Shown one piece after another: positions 54,985 to 64,000 of a stretch of 64,000 bases of DNA (position 1 is its first letter; each line of letters opens with the position of its first letter). The stretch comes from Cranoglanis bouderius. Taxonomy: Eukaryota; Chordata; Actinopteri; Siluriformes; Cranoglanididae. The position numbers were made by a program, and so were the translations under genes. The stretch spans positions 4,424,513 through 4,488,512 of the forward strand of contig CM042565.1 of assembly GCA_023630585.1 (NCBI GenBank), given 5' to 3'. The notes beneath the pieces are model-generated. The model saw only the letters and a program-made list of their open reading frames with translations, had not been told where the DNA came from and did not search any database.

Positions 54985-55855
54985 GCAGCAAAGCATCCCC
55001 AAACCATCACACTTCCACCACCATCCTTGACCGTAGGTATGATGTTCTTTTTGTGGAATTCTGTGTTTGGTTTACACCAGATGTAATAGGACCCCTGTCT
55101 TCCAAACAGTTCCACTTCGACTCATTAGTCCACAGAACAGTCTCCCAATAGGTTTGAGAATCATCAAGGTGTGTTTTGGCCATATTCAGATGAGCCTTAA
55201 TGTTCTTCTTTAGATAGTGGAGTCATGAACAGTGACCTTTATTGATGAAAGAGAGGCCTGAAGGTCCTTTGATGTTGTCCTTGGCTCTTTTGTGACTTGC
55301 TGGATGAGTCGTTGCTGTGCTCATGGAGGGATTTTGGAAGGTTAGCTACTTCTGGGAAGGCTCACTACTGTGTTGAGTTTTTCCATTTGGAGATAATGGC
55401 TCTCACTGTGGTTCCAGAGTCCCAGAGCCTTTGATATAGCTTTGTAACTCTTCCCAGACTGATGTATATCAATCACCTTCTTCCTCATCAATTTCTTTAA
55501 ATTTTGGCATAGTGTGTTACTGGACTTTTTAACCAGCTTCATGCTGTTGAAAGTTCTATTTAAGTGTTGATTTGATTGAACAGGTCTAGCAGTAATCAGG
55601 CCTGGTTGCATTTAGTCCAGCTGAACCCAATTATGAATGCAGTTTCATAGATTTGCGGAATTAGTAACTACGGGGGCAAATACATTTACACAGGCCCAGT
55701 TGGTATTGGTTAACTTTTTTGCTTCAATAAATAACATTATCATTTAAAAATTGTATTCTGTGTTTACTCAGGTTGCCTTCGTTTTATCTTAGATTTTGGT
55801 TGAATTTCTGAAACAATTTAGTATTAGATATACACAAAAAAGAGAAGCACTGTAT
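54985..55855 (-). mobile_element. Tc1-like transposon, family E, copy 2 (defective)
   Basis: Minus-strand pieces: NSMKLVKKSSNTL and LMRKKVIDIHQSGKSYKAIS (N-terminal helix-turn-helix, 55560-55430), then MELFGRQGSYYIWCKPNTEF and VKDGGGSVMVWGCFAAA (after the first Asp, 55115-54980). The right end GTGTTTACTCAGGTTGCCTT is shared with 19245-19770. The DDE C-terminus is absent. Confidence 0.82.
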
Positions 55856-55859
55856 ACAC

Positions 55860-56440
55860 AGCACTGTATATGAATGACCTGGATATGAAAGGTTTGGATA
55901 CCCCGATCTATGGTCAGAGGTATTTAAATTTTTGCAGCATTGTGATTCAATTTTGGGCCATTCCTCTTGGCAAATTGTCTAAAATTCTTCAAAGTTACAA
56001 GGGTCCCCCTGAATGACTCACAATTTTAAAATCCTCCAATTTGAAATGGGATTCAAACCAGGATATTGTCTATGCTATGCAAGGCTTTCTTGAGATATTT
56101 TGGCTGTATGGGTTGTTCTTGGTGAAATGTCTATCTTCTCAGTTTCTTGACTGATGATTTTAAATTCTCCTCTAATATGTACCATTACACAGATCCATTC
56201 AAGTTCCATGACCAGCTGAATTATTGGTAAAGAGCTCTATTTTTGTTTCATCTGACCAAAGTATATTGTTTCAATAGAATTTTGATTTGTAAAGATGATT
56301 TAGATGTCTGTGATTCTTCTATAGCAGAGGAGTTTTGCATTGGGTGTAGGAATGGAGATGATTGTGCTGCAGTTTATTGCTTATTGTTCTTTGTGTAACT
56401 ATTGTTCCTGCTGCTTTGTTTGCCCAATCTTGCAAATGTT
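55860..56440. other. Unassigned transposon-like stretch
   Basis: Phrases such as CATCTGACCAAAGTATATTG and TCTTCTATAGCAGAGG resemble reversed transposase sequence, but no frame or termini could be established. Confidence 0.35.
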
Positions 56441-57540
56441 GGGCCAGTGTCAATATAACATTCAGCCAGGTGAGCTGTAAAAATTTCAGCCAAATTTAAA
56501 ACCAATCTTTTCAATATTGGGCCATTTAAAATCGACCTTGCCAATGTTACACCAGCTTTAAGTCCACCTTACTATTCAGGCATGGTTGGACAGCAGGACC
56601 ACTATGGCCAGCCTTTAAATCCATTTTTTCCCCCTTTGGACCATCAAGGCTGACAGACGTTACCCTGCCATGAAATTCCCCTTGCCAAGTTAGGCTGCAT
56701 TTAATTAAATCCTCTTTGCCAACATTAAGGGAATATTGCTTCAGCTGGGCCAACAGTCTTTCAGCAACCATTAAATCCAACTTGCTACCATTCAGCCAAC
56801 GGCCCGACAAGGTGGATTTAATGGCGAAAAAAAACACTGTCAGACCTGCTGTCCCAATGCTGGCCCAAAATTGGCTGAATGTTGGCAAGGAGGAATTAAA
56901 AACGTCTATAAAACTGTCCAGCTGGCTGGGTTAACTATGGCTCGAAGTTGGCAAGGGGGATTTAAAAATGACTGAAAGTCTGTCTGGTCTGCTGGGCTAC
57001 TGTTGTCCCAGCTTTGGTAAAGAGGGATTTAAAGATTTCAGGCCCTGCTGGCGTAACATTGGCAAAGTGGATTTAATGGTGATGAAAGGCCTGTCAGCCC
57101 TGGTGGGACAACGTTGGCCCAAGATGGAAAACTTCTTTGGCAATCTTGAGCAAACCTTGTGCCAGGAGGGACAACAGATTTTGTGCCCAATCTTGCCAAT
57201 GTTGGGCCAATATCAATACAATGTTCGGCCAGGTGGACTGAAAATATCTCGGCCACATTTAAATCCATCTTTTCAACATAGGGCCATATGCATTTAAAAT
57301 CCACCATGCCAATGTTACACCAGCTTTAAGTCCACCTTACTATTCAGGCATGGTTGGACAGCAGGTCCAGTAGGCTATGGCCAGCCTTTAAATCCATTTC
57401 CCCCCCTTTGGACCATCAAGGTTGACAGACGTTACCCTGCCTTGAAATTCCCCTTGCCAAGTTAGGCTGCATTTAAATCCACTTTGCCAACATTGAGGGA
57501 ATTTTGCTTCAGCTGGGCCAACAGTCTTTCAGCAACCATT
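56440..57540. repeat. Complex satellite block A (higher-order unit about 765 bp)
   Basis: Built from a short motif of the type TTGGCAAAGTGGATTTAAA with CTGAAAGTCTGTC and TGGCCCAA, present in both orientations (also TTTAAATCCACCTTGCCAA). A larger unit starts near 56457 (AACATTCAGCCAGGTG) and recurs at about 57220 (AATGTTCGGCCAGGTG). The second unit is cut at about 57540. Nearly identical sequence returns at 59885-60735. Open frames here are shadows of the repeat. Confidence 0.8.
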
Positions 57541-57823
57541 GTTTCATTTCACTGTTTCATCACTGTTTCATTTCGGGCCTGTATTCCTCCTCCTACTGCA
57601 TACGATGGTGTTTCCTGGTATCCCCAATACTTTCTCTTACAGGCCCAGGGTTATTTTCTCAGTTTGGAGGACCCCAAACCCAGTGAGGAACAATGGGTGA
57701 GGTTCCTCCAATCCCGGTCGGCTTAGCTCGCTAGTTGGCTGAGATCCACCTCGACAGTGGGTACTGGCAACTGAATACTGAATACTGGGGCTGTATCGGG
57801 CAGGCCATTTTGCGGCATGCCAA

Positions 57824-58370
57824 CCCTAAGCTCCAGCCAGAAACCCAGTAGGAGGTTTCCCTAGCGGAGCGCCCTCTGGAGGTTAACGTGGCAACCTCCA
57901 GCCCCGAGCTCCAGCCGGAGACCCAGCAGGAGGTCTCCCCAGCAGAGCGACCTCTGGAGGTTAACGTGGCAACCTCCAGCCCCGAGCTCCAGCCGGAGAC
58001 CCAGCAGGAGGTCTCCCCAGCAGAGCGACCTCTGGAGGTTAACGTGGCAACCTCCAGCCCCGAGCTCCAGCCGGAGACCCAGCAGGAGGTCTCCCCAGCG
58101 GAGCACCCTCTGGAGGTTAACCTGGCAACCTCCAGCCCCGAGCTCCAGCCAGAGACCCAGCAGGAGGTCTCCCCAGCAGAGCACCCTATGGAGGTTAACG
58201 TGGCAACCTCCAGCCCGTGAGCTCCAGCCGGAGACCCAGCAAGAGGTCTCCCCAGCGGAGCGCCCTCTGGAGGTTAACGTGGCAACCTCCAGCCCTGAGC
58301 TCCAGCCGGAGACCCAGCAGGAGGTCTCCCCAGCGGAGTGCCCAACGGAGGTCCACGGGATGACCTCCTC
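57824..58370 (+). repeat. 78-bp tandem repeat (7 units), 26-residue coding period
   Basis: Units begin at 57824, 57902, 57980, 58058, 58136, 58214 and about 58293. In frame they encode a 26-residue period with PELQPETQQEVSPAE followed by RPLEVNVATSS. Unit 1 carries a stop (TAG), unit 6 has a one-base insertion, and units 2-4 are almost identical, indicating recent expansion. Confidence 0.95.
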
Positions 58371-58419
58371 CCAAGCCAAGTCCATGTCGGAGGTCCACGG
58401 GGAGACCTCCTTTCCAAGT

Positions 58420-59010
58420 CCATGTCCAAGTCCGAATCTATGTCCTAGTCCAAGTCCATGTCCAAGTCCATGTCCAGGTTCCTACCCTAGTCCCTTTCCA
58501 TGTTCTAATCCAAGTCCATGTTCTAGTCCAAGTCCAGAATCCAGTCCTGTTTCTAGTTTAGTTTCCAGTCCTGTTCCCAGTCCTGTTCCCAGTACAAAAT
58601 CCAGTCCTGTTTCTAGTCCGGTTTCCAGTCCAGTTTCAGGTCCAGTTTCCAGTCTAGGTCACAGTTCAGTATCCAGTCTAGTTTCCAGTCCTGAATCCAG
58701 TCCAGAATCTAGTTTAGTTTCCAGTCCGGTTTCTAGTTTAGTTCCCAGTCCTGTTCCCAGTCCAGTTTCCGGTCCAGTTTCAGGTCCAGTTTCCAGTCTA
58801 GGTCACAGTTGAGTATGCAGTCTAGTTTCCAGTCTAGTTTCCAGTCCAGAATCCAGTCCTGTTACTAGTTCGGTTTCCAGTCTGGTTTCCAGTCCAGGTC
58901 ACAGTCTAGATTCCAGTCCAGTATCCAGTCTAGTTTCCAGTCCAGTTTCCAGTCCTGAATCCAGTTTAATTTCCAGTCCAGCTGCTACTTTAATTTCCAG
59001 TCCTGTTTCC
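58420..59010 (+). repeat. AGTCC-based minisatellite (TCCAGTCC / GTTTCCAGTCCA)
   Basis: Dozens of imperfect 6- and 12-bp units; one frame encodes SSPVSSPVSSLV-type sequence to a TGA at 58810-58812. A related GCCAAGCACCAA/GCCAAGCTCCAA array continues at 59030-59110. Confidence 0.93.
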
Positions 59011-59479
59011 AGGCCAAACACCAAACCAAGCGCCAGGTAAGCACCAAGCCAAGCACCAGGCCAAGCACCAAGCCAAGCTCCAAGCCAAGCTCCAAGCCAA
59101 GCTCCAAGCCAAACACATTTCCACATTCCGCTCTCCGCGCTGCTACAGAGGACAGCCGGCAACACTTCTCCGCATTCCATTCATAGATTCTGGTTTTATT
59201 TATATCACCATGTGCTCTTTTGTTTTTGGGTTACATCATGTCTCCGTCTCTGTATGTTCATTGGTTCATTGTTTATTGTCATTATTAGTTTCAGGTGTGT
59301 TCAGTCACTGCTCGTCCCCATTCATGTATTTAAACCACTTCTCGTGTCCGCTTCGGCGCGGAGTATTAGAATAGATTTAGAGCATATTGAACTAGACATA
59401 CGTTGTGAATGTCTGTTCTGTGCGTTTGCACTCGCCTCGCATTTCAAAGACCATAGACCATGGACCATAGACCCTAGCC

Positions 59480-59620
59480 ACGTTCTTTTGTGGATTTATG
59501 CCTTGCTACTCTGTGGATTATCACCTTTTGTTTTTGTGGATTTATGCCTCGCAACCCTGTGGATTATCACCTTTTGTTTTTGTGGATTTATGCTTCGCAA
59601 CCTTGTGGAGTATTACCTTG
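59480..59620. repeat. ~58-bp tandem repeat, three units
   Basis: TTTTGTGGATTTATGCCTTG, ...TTTATGCCTCG and ...TTTATGCTTCG at about 58-bp spacing, each followed by TGTGGATTATCACC or a variant. Confidence 0.9.
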
Positions 59621-59861
59621 ACACTCTTTGGATTACTGTTTGCGTTTGTTGTGGATTATTATTTGTTGTGGACCCTGCCCTTGTGTTCCTTGTCTCCCTG
59701 TCCAAACACTTATGGTTATTTGCGTTTCCCCCCCGTCCATACACTTTTGGTTCTTTGTGTTTCCCCCCCCTGTCCATATACTTTTGGTTACTTGTGAATA
59801 AACTGACTTTTCCCCAGCAATTGCATCCAGCTCCCCTGTGTATTCCCTAACATGTGCCAGG

Positions 59862-60735
59862 ATGGACAACATGTTGGGACCATGTCAATACAATGTTCAG
59901 CCAGGTGGGCTGAAAATATCTCAGCCACATTTAAATCCATCTTTTCAACATAGGACCATATGCATTTAAAATCCACCATGCCAATATTACACCAGCTTTA
60001 AGTCCACCTTACTATTCAAGCATGGTTGGACAGCAGGTCCAGTAGGCTATGGCCAGCCTTTAAATCCATTTTTCTCCCTTTGCACCATCAAGGCTGACAC
60101 ACGTTACCCTGCCTTGAATTTCCCCTTGCCAAGTTAGGCTGCATTTAATTAAATCCACTTTGCCAACATTAAGGGAATATTGCTTCAGCTGGGCCAACAG
60201 TCTTTCAGCAACCATTAAATCCAACTTGCTACCATTGGGCCAACGGGCCGACAAGGTGGATTTAAAGGAGAAAAAAACACTGTTAGACCTGCTGTCCCAA
60301 TGCTGGCCCAAAATTGGCTGAATGTTGGCAAGGAGGAATTAAAAACGTCTATAATACTGTCCAGCTGGCTGGGTTAATTATGGCTCGAAGTTGGCAAGGG
60401 GGATTTAAAAGCGACTGAAAGTCTGTCTGGTCTGCTGGGCTACTGTTGTCCCAGCTTTGGCAAAGAGGGATTTAAAGATTTCAGGCCCTGCTGGCATAAC
60501 ATTGGCAAAGTGGATTTAATGGTGATGAAAGGCTTGTCAGCCCTGGTGGGACAACGTTGGCCCAAGATGGAACACTTCTTTGGCAATCTTGAGCAAACCT
60601 TGTGCCAGGAGGGACAACAGATTTTGTGCCCAATCTTGCCATTGTTGGGCCGATGTCAATACAATGTTCGGCCAGGTGGGCTGAAAAAATCTCAGCCACG
60701 TTTAAAACCATCTTTTCAACATAGGGCCATATGTA
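59862..60735. repeat. Complex satellite block B
   Basis: Repeats block A almost base for base, for example GGACAGCAGGTCCAGTAGGC, AGCTGGGCCAACAGTCTTTC and CTGTCCAGCTGGCTGGGTTA. The next unit begins at about 60663 and is interrupted at 60735 by a Tc1 element inserted in CCATATG|TA. Confidence 0.85.
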
Positions 60736-62128
60736 CAGTGGGGGAAAAAAGTGTTTGATCCCCTGCTGATTTTGTACGTTTGCCCACTGACAAAGAAATG
60801 ATCAGTATATAATTTTAATGGTAGGCGTATTTTAACAGTGAGAAACAGAATAACAACAAAAAAATCCAGAAAAATGCATTTCAAAAAAGTTATAAATTGA
60901 TTTGCATTTTAATGAGGGAAATTAGTATTCGACCCCTTCGACTTAGTACTTGATGGCAAAACCCTTGTTGGCAATCACAGAGGTCAGATGTTTCTTGTAG
61001 TTGGCCAACAGTTTTGCACACATCTCAGGAGGGATTTTGTCCTACTCCTCTTTGCAGATCCTCTCCAAGTCATTAAGGTCATTTCTAATGCCCTGGCTGA
61101 GGGAAGGAGGTTCTCACTCAAGATTTGATGGTACATGGCCCCATCCATCGTCCCTTTGATGCGGTGCAGTTGTCCTGTCCCCTGAGCAGAAAAACTCCCC
61201 CAAAGCATAATGTTCCCACCTCCATGTTTGACGGTGTGGATGGTGTTATGACTTGGGGTCATAGGCAGCATTCCTCCTCCTCCAAACACCGTGAGTTGAG
61301 TTGATGCCAAAGAAATCTGATTACACTTGACCACAACACTTTCACCCAGTTCTCCTCTGAATCATTCAGGCAAGCTTCAGACGGGCCTGTACATGTCCTT
61401 TCTTGAGCAGGGGGACCTTGCGGGCACTGCAGGACTTCAGTCCTTCACGGCGTAATGTGTTACCAATTGTTTTCTTGGTGACTATGGTCCCAGCTGCCTT
61501 GAGATCATTAACAAGATCCTCCCGTGTAGTTCTGGGCTGATTCCTCACCGTTCTCATGATCACTGAAACTCCACGAGGTGAGATCTTGCATGGAGCCCCA
61601 GACCGAGGGAGACTGACAATTTCTTCCATTTGCGAACAATCGCACCAACTGTTGTCACTGTCTCACCAAGATGCTTGGCGATGGTCTTGTAGCCCATTCC
61701 AGCCTTGTGTAGGTCTACAATCTTGTCCCTGACATCCTTGGATAGCTCTTTGGTCTTGGCCATGGTGGAGAGTTTGGAATCTGATTGATTGATTGCTTCT
61801 GTGGACAGGTGTCTTTTATACAGAGAGCAAGCTGAGATTAGGAGCACTCCCTTTAAGAGAGTGCTCCTAATCTCAGCTCATTACCTGTGTAAAAGACACC
61901 TGGGAGCCAGAAATCTTGCTGATTGATAGGGGATCAAATACTTATTTCGCTCATTAAAATGCAAATCAATTTATAACTTTTTTGAAATGCGTTTTTCTGG
62001 ATTTTTTGTTGTTATTCTGTCCCTCACTGTTAAAATACACCTACCATTAAAATTATAGACTGATCATTTCTTTGTCAGTGGGCAAACGTACAAAATCAAC
62101 AGGGGATCAAATAATTTTTCCCTTACTG
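60736..62128 (-). mobile_element. Tc1-like transposon, family A, copy 2 (full-length, defective)
   Basis: 1393 bp between TA dinucleotides. Termini CAGTGGGGGAAAAAAGTGTT and its complement lie within inverted repeats of about 200 bp. Transposase pieces: MAKTKELSKDVRDKIVDLHK (61770-61570), SGAPCKISPRGVSVIMRTVR (61629-61366) and VKHGGGNIMLWGSFSAQGTG (61240-61160), in three frames. It shares the small deletion after RKWKK with copy 1. The catalytic C-terminus is reduced to remnants. Inserted in satellite block B. Confidence 0.92.
61806..61902. repeat. Perfect-stem palindrome within Tc1 family A
   Basis: CAGGTGTCTTTTATACA at the left and TGTGTAAAAGACACCTG at the right enclose a 19-bp perfect stem (61831-61849 and 61859-61877) with a 9-nt loop. 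The matching part of copy 1 (4409-4477) has the outer arms but a shorter inner stem. Confidence 0.9.
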
Positions 62129-62735
62129 TAATTGCTGATAATAGCTGATAAATGCTGATAATGTCTGATGAACACTGATCATGGCTGGTAAATGCTGATA
62201 AATGCTGGTCATGGCTGGTAAATGCTGATAAATGCTGATAATGGCTGATCGTGGCTGGTAAAAGCTGATAAATGCTGATAAATGCTGATCATGGCTGGTA
62301 AATGCTGATAAACGTGATAATGGCCAGTAAATGCTAATAAATGCTGACAATGGCTGATAAATGTTGATAAATGCTGATAATGGCTGATAAATGGTGATGA
62401 TAGCTGATAAATGCTGATAACACTGATAATAGTTGATAAATTCTGACAAACGCTGATAATGGCTGATAAACACTGATCACGGGTGGTAATTGCTGATAAT
62501 AGTTGATAATAGCTGATAAATGCTGGTAAACACTGATAATGGCTGATAATGGCTGATCATGGCTGGTAAATGCTGATAATGGCTGATCATGGCTGGTAAA
62601 TGCTGATAAATGTTGACAATCTCCGATAAATGTTGATAAATGCTGATAATGGCTTATAAACACTGACCATGGCTGGTAAATGCTGATAATGGCCAGTAAA
62701 AACTGATAATGGATGACAAGCATTGATAATGGAAA
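62129..62735. repeat. TGATAA(A/T)GGCTGATAAATGC minisatellite
   Basis: About 50 imperfect 11-13-bp units of GCTGATAAT/GCTGATAAA/GCTGGTAAA types, with longer repeats of about 45 bp inside. Begins exactly at the right TA flank of the Tc1 element. Open frames on the minus strand (Ser/Tyr/Gln-rich) are compositional. Confidence 0.95.
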
Positions 62736-62829
62736 TTTTTTAAACCTTCACACACACTTACCCCAACATGCAGACACCTATTTGTGTAAGTAACAGTTAA
62801 TTAAGACCAAACCTACTCACATTCCATTG

Positions 62830-64000
62830 CCATCAAAAAAAGCTGACAATCTCATTCCAAGAGTTGTCAAGACTGAAATCCACTTTGCCAACCTTGGTGG
62901 AATTTTGCTCCAGCAGGGCCAATGGTCTTTCAGCAATCATTAAATCCAACTTGTTAACACGGGGTCAAAGGGCAGACAATGTGGATTTAAAGCTGACAAA
63001 AACACTGTCACCCTTGCTGTCCCAAAGGTGGCCCAAAATTGTACAGGCGACTGAAAGTCTGTCTGGCCTGCTGAGCTAACGATGTCCCAGCTTTGGCAAA
63101 GAGGGATTTAATGATGTCAAGCCCTGCTGGCATAACCTTGGCAAGGTGGATTTAAAGGTGACGAAAGGCCTGTCAGTCCTGTTGGGACAACGTTGGCCCA
63201 AGCTTAAAAACTTCTTTGACAATCTTGTGCTAACCTTGTGCCAGCAGGGACAAAAGACTTTGTACCCCGTCTTATCAATGTTTGGCCAAGGTCAATACAA
63301 CATTTGGCCGGTTGGGCTGAAAACTTTCCGCCACAATTAAATCCATCTTGCAGGCCAGCTGCATTTAAAATCCACCTTGCCAATGTTATACCAACTTTAA
63401 GTCCACCTTGCTATTCGGGCATGGTTGGACAGCAGGACCATTAAGCTTTGGCCAGGCTTTAAATCCTTTTTTCCAACTTTGGACCATCAAGGCTGACAGA
63501 CGGTCCTCTGCCTTTAATTTCCCCTTGCAAAAGTTAGGCTGCATTTAAGTCCACTTTGCCAACGTTGGGGGGATTTTGCTTCAGCAGGGCCAACAGTCTT
63601 TCAGCCACCATTAAATCTGCCTTACTAACATTGGGCAAACTTTGGGCCACAGGGCTGACAAGATGGCTTTAAAGGTGGCAGAAGTCTGTCAGCCCTGCTG
63701 GCTCAATGCTAGCCCAACATTGGCTGAATGTTGGCAAGGTGGATTTAAATGTTGCTTAAAGTCTTTCCGGCCTGCTGGGCTAACACTGGGCTAACACTGT
63801 CAAAGGGAGATTTAAATGCGGCTGAAAGTCTGTCTGTCCTGTTGGACAAAGTCTGTCTAGCCTTTTGCCAACATTGTGAAGGGAGAAGCCGACACACTTT
63901 TGGTCACCCTAAAATCCACCTTGCCAATGTTGGGCCAGCAAGGCCAACAGACTTTTAGCCCCCTTGAAATCCATCTTGCAATGTTGGGTCACTGTTGGCA
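62830..64000. repeat. Complex satellite block C (diverged), runs off the window
   Basis: Same motif set as blocks A and B (AAATCCACTTTGCCAAC, GGCCAACAGTCTTTCAGCC, GGTGGATTTAAA, GGCTGAAAGTCTGTC, CAATGTTGGGCCAGCA), but more diverged and with a different order. It continues past the window end. Confidence 0.8.

Larger units (their letters stand above)
57540..59860 (+). mobile_element. Composite insertion: gag-like fragment, coding-type tandem repeats, LTR-like 3' end
   Basis: Interrupts the satellite. At 57580-57726 one frame reads PPPTAYDGVSWYPQYFLLQA then GYFLSLEDPKPSEEQWVRFL, faintly gag-like. It is followed by a 78-bp repeat array, Ser/Pro-coding minisatellites (58420-59110), and 59180-59860 with a TATA-like TATTTAAACC, a 58-bp repeat and AATAAA at 59797-59802. 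The end part resembles a fish gypsy LTR by memory. The coding frame is broken by TAG in the first repeat unit and a shift at about 58218. The identity is uncertain. Confidence 0.4.

Noticed and set aside
56547..57307. Protein-like frames around 56.5-57.3 kb
   Set aside because: They overlap on both strands in satellite DNA and are repeated with the array; no family resemblance.
57861..58385. Minus-strand 174-codon Gly/Leu-rich frame
   Set aside because: Antisense reading of the 78-bp repeat, whose length is a multiple of three, so several frames stay open.
62123..62723. Long Ser/Tyr/Gln-rich minus-strand frames
   Set aside because: They are translations of the GCTGATAA minisatellite; low stop frequency follows from its composition.
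62129..62735. CRISPR-like array
   Set aside because: Unit length is 11-13 bp without spacers; this is eukaryotic minisatellite DNA.

Overview
This is teleost fish nuclear DNA, probably from a catfish-type (otophysan) genome. The evidence is spliced vertebrate genes with large introns, AT-rich intergenic DNA full of microsatellites, and at least fifteen Tc1-like transposon copies or remnants together with fish-type LINE, SINE and LTR debris. The species is inferred from the repeat families and not proven.

Two complete protein-coding genes can be built exon by exon. Both keep the reading frame across every splice junction. (1) D-amino-acid oxidase (dao), plus strand: ten coding exons from 5807 to 16575 encode 344 residues ending in the peroxisomal tripeptide SRL. 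A splice acceptor just before the ATG shows that an upstream non-coding exon exists; the best candidate ends at 2295. (2) Synaptic vesicle 2-related protein (svop), minus strand: sixteen coding exons from 49295 down to 21784 encode a 545-residue, 12-TM major facilitator protein. The genes converge tail to tail with about 5.2 kb between stop codons. From memory, DAO and SVOP are also neighbours on human 12q24, so this looks like an ancient linkage.

Layout: 1-1.5 kb, remnants of a Tc1 transposase and a non-LTR retrotransposon; 1.9-2.3 kb, candidate dao promoter and first exon; 2.3-16.6 kb, dao with Tc1 copies in its introns; 16.6-21.8 kb, intergenic DNA with a chimeric pair of Tc1 remnants; 21.8-49.3 kb, svop, whose introns hold Tc1 elements, including a nearly intact copy at 31.1-32.7 kb, a decayed LTR retroelement and several copies of a dispersed repeat; 49.3-56.4 kb, svop upstream region, Tc1 remnants and a tRNA-derived SINE; 56.4-64 kb, a complex satellite with a roughly 765-bp higher-order unit, interrupted by a composite insertion carrying a 78-bp coding-type tandem repeat, by a Tc1 element and by a minisatellite.

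The two genes are not known to share a pathway. Dao oxidises D-serine and other neutral D-amino acids in peroxisomes, and svop is a synaptic vesicle transporter-like protein, so both bear on synaptic physiology. The most notable features are simple repeats abutting many svop splice acceptors, an upstream ORF overlapping the svop start codon, a Tc1 family varying between DD34E and DD35E, and the satellite block. No wholly new system could be demonstrated.
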